A stretch of 9,573 bases of DNA from Nitrospinota bacterium (GCA_015231815.1 JADGAW010000073.1:1-9573); one strand, 5' to 3'. Positions 1 to 7,525 are shown, numbered from the stretch's first letter. Numbers and translations are program-made. The notes: a model not told the origin generated them from the letters alone.

Positions 1-1252
1 TCTGTTCCTTATTATGAAGGTTTTTAGTAATTTCATTTAACAGTTTTTGAGAAAGGAGCGATTCCCGAATACCTTTTTTGAACTCGCCTGAGAGGTTTAC
101 GATACTTGTTTCCGGAAGAGGTTTTTTGTTTACCCGCTTTTCCATTAACAGATAGCGATATTTTTTTACTTTTACGTTATGTACCGTTTCCAATGAGGGG
201 GTTGCCGACCCTAAAACAACCGTTGCACCTTCAAATTTTCCTCTAACCACTGCCATATCACGAGCATTAAAGGGAGGGCTTTCATCTCGTTTAAAGGAAC
301 TGTCATGCTCTTCGTCAATGACAATAAGACCGAGTTTGTTTAATGGAGCAAAGAGAGAGGAGCGGGCTCCAACAACCACTCTGATTTTTCCTTTATTTAT
401 TTGTTCCCAAATCCATGATTTTTCTCTGCCGTCAATATCGCTGTGAATCATCGTTACTAAATCGCCAAACTGTTCGTGAAACCGTTTAAATATTTGATAG
501 GACAATGAAATCTCAGGGAGCAACACTAAAACAGAACCTCCCTTTTTTAAAACTTCGTCGGTTAAATGAAGATAAACATTTGTTTTACCTGACCCTGTTA
601 CTCCATGTAAAAGAAAAACAGCTTTGTTAGACTCTGAAAGGTTTGTATTTATTTCCTGATATGCCTTTTTTTGTAGGGTAGTAAGAGAAAAAAGGCTTGT
701 TTCATTTCTATATTCAAGAAAACGCTCAACCCCTTTTATTTCTAACAACCCTTTTTTCTCAACAGCTTTTAAAGCAACTTTTTCTTTAGAATTGAGGTAG
801 GAAAAAAGAACCAAACTCTGTGATTCCATGATTTTTTTCACCAGTGCAACTTGGTTTTTTGCTCTCGTAGTGGCAACAAACTCTGTACAGGAATGTAAAT
901 CTTTGATATAAAGAGCTTTATTTAACTTGGGCTTTTTTCCTACTCCACCAGGAACGGAAGAAAAAATCATTTCACTTAAGGTCGAGTGATAATAGTCGGC
1001 TCCCCATTTAAAAAGCTTTAAAAGTTCACTCGAAAGTGGTGGAATATGCTCTTCCACATCAGAAATGGATTTAATTTTATATTTAGTTTCCTCAACTTTT
1101 TCAATAAGGTGCAACACAACTGCTTTAGCATAGGTTTTTCCAAAAGGGACTTTAACAAAGGAGCCTACCGTAAGTAAATGAAGAAAGTTTTCTGGAACAA
1201 CGTAGGTATATGTACTTTTGAGAGGTCTGTCAACAATTACCTGTGCAAACAT
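1..1252 (-). CDS. priA: Primosomal replication restart helicase PriA, N-terminal part (runs off the window)
   Basis: PriA is a superfamily 2 DNA helicase that recognises stalled or collapsed forks and loads the primosome to restart replication. The gene reads right to left from the ATG at 1252, and 417 codons are visible. The N-terminus (MFAQVIVDRPL, then YTYVVPE and VGSFVKVPFGK) matches the 3'-end-binding domain of PriA. The helicase core follows: Walker A GVTGSGKT at residues 217-224, Walker B/DEEH box DEEHD at 313-317, and motif III GSATPS at 348-353. These positions are close to those of E. coli PriA (about 730 residues). The zinc-binding cysteine clusters and second helicase lobe lie beyond base 1, so truncation is by the window edge and not a mutation. 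The frame stays open 23 codons upstream of the ATG to a stop at 1322-1324, but the ATG fits the family N-terminus best. No clear Shine-Dalgarno precedes it. It is divergent from the c-di-GMP gene. Confidence 0.95.
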   Translation of the reverse strand, partial: MFAQVIVDRPLKSTYTYVVPENFLHLLTVGSFVKVPFGKTYAKAVVLHLIEKVEETKYKIKSISDVEEHIPPLSSELLKLFKWGADYYHSTLSEMIFSSVPGGVGKKPKLNKALYIKDLHSCTEFVATTRAKNQVALVKKIMESQSLVLFSYLNSKEKVALKAVEKKGLLEIKGVERFLEYRNETSLFSLTTLQKKAYQEINTNLSESNKAVFLLHGVTGSGKTNVYLHLTDEVLKKGGSVLVLLPEISLSYQIFKRFHEQFGDLVTMIHSDIDGREKSWIWEQINKGKIRVVVGARSSLFAPLNKLGLIVIDEEHDSSFKRDESPPFNARDMAVVRGKFEGATVVLGSATPSLETVHNVKVKKYRYLLMEKRVNKKPLPETSIVNLSGEFKKGIRESLLSQKLLNEITKNLHNKEQ

Positions 1253-1311
1253 TTTTGAGGAAGTTATTTCCGTAACCCGACTATAAGCTACAGGAAGTGT
1301 TATTAATTGTG

Positions 1312-1340
1312 TTGGATGCTTTTAGAAAAAAGTCTATAAT
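1312..1340 (+). promoter_or_regulatory. Sigma70-type promoter for the c-di-GMP signalling gene
   Basis: A -35-like hexamer TTGGAT (1312-1317) and a perfect -10 hexamer TATAAT (1335-1340) are separated by exactly 17 bases. The predicted transcript starts near 1347, about 30 bases before the ATG at 1378. The site lies in the 125-base divergent gap upstream of priA, so it could also influence priA. This rests on consensus matching only; in AT-rich DNA chance matches occur, but the exact -10 and ideal spacing make it credible. Confidence 0.5.
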
Positions 1341-1377
1341 ATTGAACTATTTAAATTTTATAGCATGACTATCATAA

Positions 1378-3537
1378 ATGAATAAAGTCTTTAATAAAAA
1401 ACCGACAATCCTGATAATCGCTGACAATGATAAGGAGAAACAGCTTCTGGAGAAGGCATTGTCTATGAAAGATTATAGTATTCACACTTCTGATATTAAA
1501 GGTGAATATAGTAATAATGTCAAGGATATAAAACCAGACTTAATCTTGCTGGATGTAGCCAAAGAGGTTGCAGGCAAAGTTTGTAAGGAAATAAAGACAA
1601 ACGCTAAAGATATTCCGATCTTTTGTATGACAGGAAACAGTGCCGACGAAATATCACAGGCATTGAAGTTTGGGGCAACGGATTATATTACCCGTCCTTT
1701 TCATAAAGAAGGCTTAAGGTCTCGTTTACAAAGCTATATTGCATTAAAGTTGGATAGAGATATGCTTTGTGATATTAATTTAATCATTAATCAACAAAAA
1801 GAAGAACTCGAAAAAGAGTATAAAAAGGTAGAGGAGGAACTTCAATATACTGAGCAAAACCTCGGCTCAATATTAAATACAATTTGGGAAGGCATTGTTG
1901 CCATCAATACCAGCTCAATTATTAGCTTTGTAAATGAGGAGCTTTGTAAAATTTTTGGCTATACAGCAAAAGAGTTGGTGGGAAACAGTATTACGATGTT
2001 AATGCCGGAAAGTTACAGAAAAAAACATCGGGATGCGGTTAAAACGCTTATAAAAACAGGGAAGTCAGAAATCATCAGTAACCGCATAGAGCTAGAAGCT
2101 CTCCACAAAAACAAAACAGTATTTCCCATTGAAGTAAAGGTAGAAGCTCTTCACGACAATAAGGGTGATTTAATGTTTACAGGAGCTGTTAGAGATATTA
2201 GCGACAGAAAGTTCAATGAAGCAAAAGTGAGACACCTCGCTTATTACGACAACCTTACGGGTCTGCCAAACAAGATTTTATTTAATGAAAAACTCTCTAA
2301 TGCAATAATTAAATCTGAAACTGAAAATGACCTTCTTACCGTAATGTTTCTTGATTTAGAAAACTTTAAAACCATTAACGAAAGTTTAGGGCATAGCATT
2401 GGAGATGAGCTTCTTCAGGATGTTGCAATCCGTTTGCAGAGCTGTCTGAGTAAGGGAGATACATTAGCACGGTTAGGTGGTGATGACTTTACCATTCTTC
2501 TACCCGATATTCACCATGAAGATGATGCTATTGCAATAGCGGAAAAAATGCTCAAACGGCTGAGAATGGTTTTTGAAATTGATAATAAATCTCTTTTCAT
2601 TACGGCCAGTATCGGAATCGCTCTTTTTCCATTTGATGGGGAAAATGTTGATAGTATTATGAAAAATGCCGATGCTGCAATGTATCAAGCCAAAAAGAAG
2701 GGGGGCAACCGTTACGAAGTATGTAGTCCAATACTCAATGCCCGGGCCTATGAGCGCATCATGGTAGAAAATGAGTTGAGACAGGCAATTAAAAACAGGG
2801 AATTCACTCTTTTTTACCAACCAAAGGTTAACCTAACGACTGGTGCAATCATTGGTGCTGAGTCCCTTATACGATGGCAACACCCGGAAAAAGGTTTGGT
2901 AAGTCCCGCTTACTTTATTGAAATTGCTGAAGAAACGGGGCTTATTCAGGAAATAGGTGACTGGATACTTGAAGAGGCTTGTAGCCATGCCCGAACATTT
3001 ATTGACAATGGTATTGGTGAATTCTCATTGGCAGTGAATATTTCTTCTCTTCAGTTTCAACCAACACTCGTTGCAGACATAAATAATTTGTTAATAAAAA
3101 ACAAACTCAACAATAGTCAGCTTGAAATCGAAATAACCGAAAGTATGATGATGGAAAGTACTGAAATGTCTAAACAGATTCTTCAGGAGTTGAGCGATTT
3201 TGGTATTAAGGTTTCCATTGATGACTTTGGAACAGGCTATTCATCCCTAAGTTATTTAAAGCTTTTTTCTATTGATACCCTAAAGATCGATAAATCTTTT
3301 ATTGACGATGTAGCAACCAATAAGAGTGATGCAGCAATTGTAAACACTATTATTTCCATGGCAAAAAACCTTGGCTTTAAAGTTGTTGCAGAGGGAGTGG
3401 AAAATAAGGATCAGCTAAAGTTTTTAATTGACCACGGTTGCGATATTCTTCAGGGTTACCTCTTTAGTCCACCTGTTAAATCAGATACATTACTTGAAAT
3501 GTTAAAAAATAACATCAAGCTTGATTTAAGGGACTAA
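1378..3537 (+). CDS. Receiver-PAS-GGDEF-EAL protein (c-di-GMP cyclase/phosphodiesterase)
   Basis: This 719-residue, apparently cytoplasmic protein should control the second messenger c-di-GMP. Domains in order: receiver (about 8-122), charged coiled-coil linker (about 135-162), PAS (about 160-278), GGDEF (about 285-450) and EAL (about 460-712). The receiver has an acidic pair (D16, D18), D59 as phospho-acceptor candidate and T85, but Arg106 replaces the usual Lys of the KPF motif and the loop after D59 is short and lacks the usual proline. The GGDEF signature is GGDDF (367-371); the inhibitory RxxD site is SKGD (358-361), so product inhibition there is unlikely. The EAL signature is ESL (495-497), yet the other catalytic residues look intact: N554, E585, D615-D616, K636, E672 and Q692. 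I infer a working phosphodiesterase and a possibly active cyclase. The start is fixed because an in-frame TAA (1375-1377) directly precedes the ATG. No Shine-Dalgarno is visible. Confidence 0.93.
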   Translation: MNKVFNKKPTILIIADNDKEKQLLEKALSMKDYSIHTSDIKGEYSNNVKDIKPDLILLDVAKEVAGKVCKEIKTNAKDIPIFCMTGNSADEISQALKFGATDYITRPFHKEGLRSRLQSYIALKLDRDMLCDINLIINQQKEELEKEYKKVEEELQYTEQNLGSILNTIWEGIVAINTSSIISFVNEELCKIFGYTAKELVGNSITMLMPESYRKKHRDAVKTLIKTGKSEIISNRIELEALHKNKTVFPIEVKVEALHDNKGDLMFTGAVRDISDRKFNEAKVRHLAYYDNLTGLPNKILFNEKLSNAIIKSETENDLLTVMFLDLENFKTINESLGHSIGDELLQDVAIRLQSCLSKGDTLARLGGDDFTILLPDIHHEDDAIAIAEKMLKRLRMVFEIDNKSLFITASIGIALFPFDGENVDSIMKNADAAMYQAKKKGGNRYEVCSPILNARAYERIMVENELRQAIKNREFTLFYQPKVNLTTGAIIGAESLIRWQHPEKGLVSPAYFIEIAEETGLIQEIGDWILEEACSHARTFIDNGIGEFSLAVNISSLQFQPTLVADINNLLIKNKLNNSQLEIEITESMMMESTEMSKQILQELSDFGIKVSIDDFGTGYSSLSYLKLFSIDTLKIDKSFIDDVATNKSDAAIVNTIISMAKNLGFKVVAEGVENKDQLKFLIDHGCDILQGYLFSPPVKSDTLLEMLKNNIKLDLRD

Positions 3538-3600
3538 AAGCCATATATCTTCAGCTTTTCATTAAAGGCAAAACCTTTACAACAACAATATAACGAAATT

Positions 3601-4647
3601 ATGGCCATAGACTACAAAAACAGTTTTATTAAAAAAGTATCTGCTCATAAGGTTGGAAACAAAGCCAATCAGGAGGAACTTTCTCTTTCATCAAAACCTA
3701 ACGACATTCTTGATGTTAAGTTACACGACCTTTTAAAAAAATACTTTCTTTCAAGTCTTAAAGTGGAAGAATTTTATACCTTTACCTCTTCTAACGGTGA
3801 TGTTACCCTCAACCCTGTATTTTCTTTTTGTTCGAAAATATTTGATGATGAAAACTGCTTTCATGAACAGAGCCAGAATATTGCACAACACCTCTATCAT
3901 TCTTCCGACCATCCCAATATAAAGCCTGGCGATTTTTATGTCTCATTTTTTAAAGACATTTTATATGAGGATGACTTGGTGGAAGCGGTTGGCTTTTTCA
4001 AAGCCGAGAAAAAACATTCCTTTATTCAACTCATTGATGATGAGGGAGGCTACAAACTAAAATGGGATGACGGAGTCAGTATTGAAAAACTTGACAAGGG
4101 GTGTCTTGTTTTAAATGTAGAAAAGGATTCCGGCTATAAAGTTCTCATTGTGGATAAAGTCAGCAAAAAAGATGAAGCACATTACTGGAAGGATATTTTT
4201 TTAAAATTAAAACCATGTGCCGATAGCTACCATCACACTCAAAGCTACCTAAACCTCACAAAGGACTTTATTGACAGCTTAAAGGAAGACATTGAAGTAG
4301 GAAAAACCGATCAAATAGACTTGGAAAATAAATCGATTGATTACTTTAAAACCAATAACAGCTTTGACCAAAAGGAATTTGACCGGGAAATCCTAGGAGA
4401 TCCTAAGTTGGTTGATTCCTTTAAGGACTTTAGTCATGAATACGAAACCGTTGACCAAATTCCACTTTCTCATAACTTCGAAATTGCCCCTCAAGCAGTA
4501 AAAAAACAGGCAAAGTTTTTCAAAAGTGTTTTAAAGCTGGACAAAAACTTTCATGTTTATATTCACGGCAACAAAAACCTCATAGAACGAGGTATTGATA
4601 ATGATGGAAGAAAGTTCTACAAGCTTTTTTATCAGGAAGAAACTTAA
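3601..4647 (+). CDS. Nucleoid-associated protein, NA37 (NdpA/YejK) family
   Basis: The 348-residue product matches the 37-kDa nucleoid-associated protein family (Pfam NA37), whose E. coli member YejK/NdpA binds the nucleoid and has been linked to topoisomerase function. Recognisable blocks are HKVGNK (16-21), the HLYHSSDHPNIKPGDFYV segment (97-114), DKGCLVLNVEKDSGYKVLIVD (165-185), AHYWKDIFL (193-201) and a C-terminal KKQAKFFKSVLKLDKNFHVYIHG region (301-323). No signal peptide or membrane segment is visible, and the length is normal for the family. From memory these blocks are closest to the form common in Bacteroidota rather than to enterobacterial YejK; this is unverified. It lies 63 bases behind the c-di-GMP gene on the same strand and may share its transcript. 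The ATG lacks a Shine-Dalgarno. The gap holds only a weak hairpin (3563-3579, no U-tract). Confidence 0.88.
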   Translation: MAIDYKNSFIKKVSAHKVGNKANQEELSLSSKPNDILDVKLHDLLKKYFLSSLKVEEFYTFTSSNGDVTLNPVFSFCSKIFDDENCFHEQSQNIAQHLYHSSDHPNIKPGDFYVSFFKDILYEDDLVEAVGFFKAEKKHSFIQLIDDEGGYKLKWDDGVSIEKLDKGCLVLNVEKDSGYKVLIVDKVSKKDEAHYWKDIFLKLKPCADSYHHTQSYLNLTKDFIDSLKEDIEVGKTDQIDLENKSIDYFKTNNSFDQKEFDREILGDPKLVDSFKDFSHEYETVDQIPLSHNFEIAPQAVKKQAKFFKSVLKLDKNFHVYIHGNKNLIERGIDNDGRKFYKLFYQEET

Positions 4648-4674
4648 TTAAAGAGCTAACAGGTCAAGTATATC

Positions 4675-4690
4675 GAAGTGTAACCACTTC
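4675..4690. other. Small hairpin in the convergent gap (possible weak bidirectional terminator)
   Basis: GAAGTG (4675-4680), loop TAAC, then CACTTC (4685-4690) form a perfect 6-bp stem in the 99-base gap between the converging nucleoid-protein and [2Fe-2S] genes. The octamer CTAACAGG occurs on both sides, at 4656-4663 and 4694-4701. No U-tract follows on either strand, so it is not a standard intrinsic terminator. The position suits transcript ends, but function is inferred. I see no gene or RNA in the rest of 4648-4746. Confidence 0.3.
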
Positions 4691-4746
4691 ATCCTAACAG
4701 GGGTTGCATTTTCACGCACGTAGACTCATGCTGAACCGCTGGTTGG

Positions 4747-4959
4747 TTAGTCGAGGTTGTCGAGGATTTCCTTGACTTTTGCTCCGCACCTTCTCCCTTG
4801 GCAGGAGCCGTTACCGATGTTGGTTTTGCTTTTGATTTCCTCGAAGCTGCGACAGCCGGCTGCGACAGCTTCAAGAATTTTGTGGAGTTTAATACCTTTA
4901 CAGATACAACCAGGTTTATATCGAGCCTTTATTATTTCGTGGTTGTCTATTTCGTTCAC
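4747..4959 (-). CDS. BFD-type [2Fe-2S]-binding protein, stand-alone, 70 residues
   Basis: The product is a free-standing Fer2_BFD domain. Four cysteines give the cluster pattern C18-x-C20, 32 residues, then C53-x4-C58 (CQGRRC). The C-x4-C ending with a CQGR core resembles the BFD domains of opine and amino-acid dehydrogenase complexes more than bacterioferritin-associated ferredoxin, which has C-x2-C. A likely role is electron transfer or cluster-dependent regulation; no partner enzyme or bacterioferritin is in the window. I place the start at GTG 4959, one base after the gyrA stop. GGAG at 4972-4969 lies nine bases before it, and the protein then begins MNEIDNHEIIKARYKPGC. The same frame stays open to an ATG at 5106, but that extension is a lysine-rich shadow of the gyrA tail. 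The tight spacing implies translational coupling to gyrA. Family call is firm; function is unknown. Confidence 0.88.
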   Translation of the reverse strand: MNEIDNHEIIKARYKPGCICKGIKLHKILEAVAAGCRSFEEIKSKTNIGNGSCQGRRCGAKVKEILDNLD

Positions 4960-4960
4960 C

Positions 4961-7519
4961 TTACTCTTCTCCGTTATCTTTTTCTTCTTTTGTTTCTTCG
5001 GCAACCGTTTCTGTTGTTTCAACATTCGTTGTAGCCGTTGCGTCTGTTTCTTCGGTGCCTTCTGTTTCTTCTTCTTTTTCCTGAAACTCTTCTTTAATTG
5101 TAGCAATATTTAATACCAAATCACCTTCATCCAGCTTCATGACACGAACCCCTTGAGTGTTTCTTGAAAGAACGCTAATTGTTTCGACCTTACTTCGTAA
5201 AATCTTTCCCTTTCTGGTAAGAATAATAAACTCATCAGTTTCTTCTACCAGTTTAACGGAAACAACAGGACCGTTTTTCTCGGTAATCTTAACGTTTATA
5301 ACTCCGGTTCCCCTTCTGTTTACCTCTCGATACTCACAAACTTCACTTCTTTTTCCATAGCCAAGCTCGGTAATTGTAAGAACAATTTTATCTTCTTCGG
5401 CAACGATCATACCGATAACCTTATCATCTTCTTTTAGTTTCATCGTGGAAACCCCGATACTGTTTCTCCCCATTGGCCTGAGAGCAGCTCCCTTAAACCT
5501 GAGGGCTTTTCCACCTTTGGAAGCTACAAAAATAAACTGTGAATCATCTTTTAGAAGCTTAACGTCGGCCAGTTGGTCTTCTTCTCTAAGAATAATGGCA
5601 ATTTTACCCGCAACATTAATTGACTCAAACTGGTCGGATGTGACTTTCTTAATCATTCCTTTCTCTGTACAGAAAACAAAGGAGCTACCTTCAACATCTT
5701 TTGGAATTGGAACAATTGATTGAATATTCTCACCTTCCTTAAGGTTTAGGAGGTTTACCAAAGCCATACCACTAGCGATTCTGCTTGTTTGGGGTATTTG
5801 CCAAACTTTTTTCATAAAAACCCGTCCGGTATTGGTGAAGAAAAACATTCTCTGATGATTTGAACCTACCATAAGATCAACAATAAAATCTTCGTCCTTC
5901 ATTCCCATAATTACCCCTTTACCGCCTCTCCTTTGACTTCTATAAAGGTTTACCGGCATTCTTTTAATGTAGCCTCTGTTGGTTACGGTTACCACCATCG
6001 GCTCATCGGGAATCAGGTCTTCGTTTGTCTGGTTAATTTCATCTTCGTTAATTTCTGTTTTTCTTGGAGAATGATATTTTTCCTTAATTTCTGCAAGCTC
6101 GTTTTTAATAATACCTTTCTTTTTATCTTCACTTTTCAGGATTGAAACATATTCCTCAATTTTTCGTTCCTCTTCGGCAAGATCCTCTTCAATTTTGTCT
6201 CTTTCCAGGGCTGTTAAACGAGCAAGTCGCATATCAAGAATAGCTTTTGCCTGAATTGTGTCGAGCCCAAAGGTTTCTTTTAGGTTTTCTTCTGCTTCCT
6301 TGGTGCTTTTTGATTCTTTAATTAACTTAACAACTTCATCAATATTATCCAGAGCAATTTTCAAGCCTCTTAAAATGTGTGCTTTTTCCCGTGCCTTTTT
6401 TAAAAGATAGATCGTTCTTCTGGTAACAACCTCAAGCCTGAAATCAATAAAACAGTTTAAGTACTCCTTTAAGTTCAGAAGTCGTGGTTTATTGTTAACG
6501 ATTGCAATAAAGTTAATGGAAAAGCTGTCCTGAAGTTGGGTATGTTTATAGAGTTGGTTGAGAATTAAGTCTCCTGAAATTCCTCGTTTAAGTTCAATGA
6601 CCACCCTTATACCTTCTTTATCTGATTCATCCCGAAGCTCTGAAATGCCGCCGATAATTTTGTCTCGAACCAAATGAGCAATTTTTTCAACAAGCTTTGC
6701 CTTATTTACCTGAAAAGGAATTTCATCTACGATAATAATCTCACGTTCTTTATCCTGTTCAATATGACATTTGGCTCTGATATGAAAACTTCCTTTACCT
6801 GTTTGATAGGCATTATATATACCTGAAACACCATTAATTATTGCACCTGTCGGAAAGTCCGGTCCTTTTACATAATCCATTAACTGAAGAATTGTAAGGT
6901 TTTCATCGTCCATAAGGGCTACAATTCCATCAATTACCTCTGTTTGATTGTGGGGTGGGATATTGGTTGCCATTCCTACAGCAATACCTGCAACACCGTT
7001 AATAATAAGGTTTGGTATTTTAGAGGGCATTACCGATGGCTCGGTAAGTGAATCATCATAGTTTGGAGATATGTCAACCGTCTCTTTATCAAGGTCGTTA
7101 AGAAATTCCTCACACATTTTAGACATGCGGATTTCCGTGTACCTCATTGCTGCTGCTGAATCGCCATCAATGGAGCCGAAGTTTCCCTGACCGTCAATCA
7201 GAGGATATCGCAGGGAGAAGGTTTGTGCCATTCTTACAATAGCATCATATACCGCTGTATCGCCGTGTGGATGGTACTTACCGATAACATCACCGACAAT
7301 TCTTGCAGACTTTTTATACGGTTTATTGTGAGCATTTCCCAACTCGTACATTGCGTAAAGAATTCTTCTATGAACGGGCTTTAAACCATCTCGAACATCT
7401 GGTAATGCTCTGCCAATAATTACTGACATTGCGTAATCAATGTAAGAGTTTTTCATATCATCATCGATACAAACAGGAATATATTCTTCTTTAACTACTT
7501 CATCATTTTTTTCATCCAT
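4961..7519 (-). CDS. gyrA: DNA gyrase subunit A
   Basis: GyrA is the breakage-reunion subunit of gyrase (A2B2), which introduces negative supercoils into DNA using ATP. The gene is complete at 852 residues, a normal length. The N-terminal domain has IDYAMSVIIGRALPDVRDGLKPVHRR (27-52), the quinolone-resistance-determining segment GKYHPHGDTAVYD (80-92) and catalytic Tyr127 in AAMRYTEIRM. A coiled-coil segment (about 365-485) leads to the C-terminal beta-pinwheel, whose GyrA box QRRGGKG is at 529-535, the hallmark separating GyrA from ParC. Thr88 and Asp92 sit at the E. coli Ser83 and Asp87 positions; Thr there is normal in many lineages. Residues about 812-852 form an acidic Glu/Thr-rich tail, probably disordered. 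The ATG at 7519 has AAGGA (7530-7526) six bases upstream. It follows gyrB by 126 bases and directly precedes the [2Fe-2S] gene, so all three probably share a transcript. Confidence 0.98.
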   Translation of the reverse strand: MDEKNDEVVKEEYIPVCIDDDMKNSYIDYAMSVIIGRALPDVRDGLKPVHRRILYAMYELGNAHNKPYKKSARIVGDVIGKYHPHGDTAVYDAIVRMAQTFSLRYPLIDGQGNFGSIDGDSAAAMRYTEIRMSKMCEEFLNDLDKETVDISPNYDDSLTEPSVMPSKIPNLIINGVAGIAVGMATNIPPHNQTEVIDGIVALMDDENLTILQLMDYVKGPDFPTGAIINGVSGIYNAYQTGKGSFHIRAKCHIEQDKEREIIIVDEIPFQVNKAKLVEKIAHLVRDKIIGGISELRDESDKEGIRVVIELKRGISGDLILNQLYKHTQLQDSFSINFIAIVNNKPRLLNLKEYLNCFIDFRLEVVTRRTIYLLKKAREKAHILRGLKIALDNIDEVVKLIKESKSTKEAEENLKETFGLDTIQAKAILDMRLARLTALERDKIEEDLAEEERKIEEYVSILKSEDKKKGIIKNELAEIKEKYHSPRKTEINEDEINQTNEDLIPDEPMVVTVTNRGYIKRMPVNLYRSQRRGGKGVIMGMKDEDFIVDLMVGSNHQRMFFFTNTGRVFMKKVWQIPQTSRIASGMALVNLLNLKEGENIQSIVPIPKDVEGSSFVFCTEKGMIKKVTSDQFESINVAGKIAIILREEDQLADVKLLKDDSQFIFVASKGGKALRFKGAALRPMGRNSIGVSTMKLKEDDKVIGMIVAEEDKIVLTITELGYGKRSEVCEYREVNRRGTGVINVKITEKNGPVVSVKLVEETDEFIILTRKGKILRSKVETISVLSRNTQGVRVMKLDEGDLVLNIATIKEEFQEKEEETEGTEETDATATTNVETTETVAEETKEEKDNGEE
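4964..4972 (-). promoter_or_regulatory. Ribosome binding site within the gyrA stop region, for the [2Fe-2S] gene
   Basis: The minus strand reads GGAGAAGAG inside the last gyrA codons, nine bases (counted from GGAG) before GTG 4959. It decides the GTG start over the upstream in-frame ATG at 5106, and implies that ribosomes finishing gyrA can reinitiate here. Confidence 0.55.
4964..5085 (-). repeat. Low-complexity Glu/Thr-coding repeats at the 3' end of gyrA
   Basis: The gyrA tail is built of degenerate repeats around GAAGAAAC and ACAGAAGAAAC-like units, coding runs such as EEETEGTEETDATATT and ETTETVAEETKEEK. On the plus strand this appears as repeated GTTTCTTC. Such DNA can change length by slippage and also produces long spurious open frames in other phases. 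Confidence 0.45.
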
Positions 7520-7525
7520 CTTTTT

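Noticed and set aside
1365..1385. Six-codon open frame (MTIINE) overlapping the start of the c-di-GMP gene
   Set aside because: Such short frames are common in AT-rich DNA. There is no Shine-Dalgarno and no sign of a leader-peptide function.
2500..2820. 106-codon minus-strand open frame inside the GGDEF-EAL gene
   Set aside because: It lies opposite strongly conserved coding sequence and its translation shows no recognisable domain. The plus-strand frames opposite gyrA and gyrB (4757-5113, 4798-5034, 5157-5360, 5445-5723, 5933-6145, 7584-7853, 8650-8907) are rejected for the same reason.
3563..3579. TAAAGG/CCTTTA hairpin between the two plus-strand genes as a terminator
   Set aside because: The stem is short and AT-rich and no U-tract follows.
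4700..4746. tRNA-like or attachment-site-like element in the relatively GC-rich convergent gap
   Set aside because: No cloverleaf, T-loop sequence or paired core sites can be made. Only a 4-bp AACC/GGTT stem (4734-4744) is present.
4689..4874. 61-codon minus-strand open frame overlapping the [2Fe-2S] gene
   Set aside because: It is an out-of-phase shadow of the iron-sulfur domain and has no family resemblance or ribosome binding site.
4960..5106. Longer [2Fe-2S] protein starting at the ATG at 5106
   Set aside because: The extra residues are lysine- and glutamine-rich low complexity in another phase of the gyrA tail. The GTG at 4959 has a Shine-Dalgarno and directly precedes the conserved domain.
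7242..7280. Thr88 in GyrA (E. coli Ser83 position) as a quinolone-resistance mutation
   Set aside because: Threonine is the normal residue there in many susceptible lineages, so resistance cannot be claimed.
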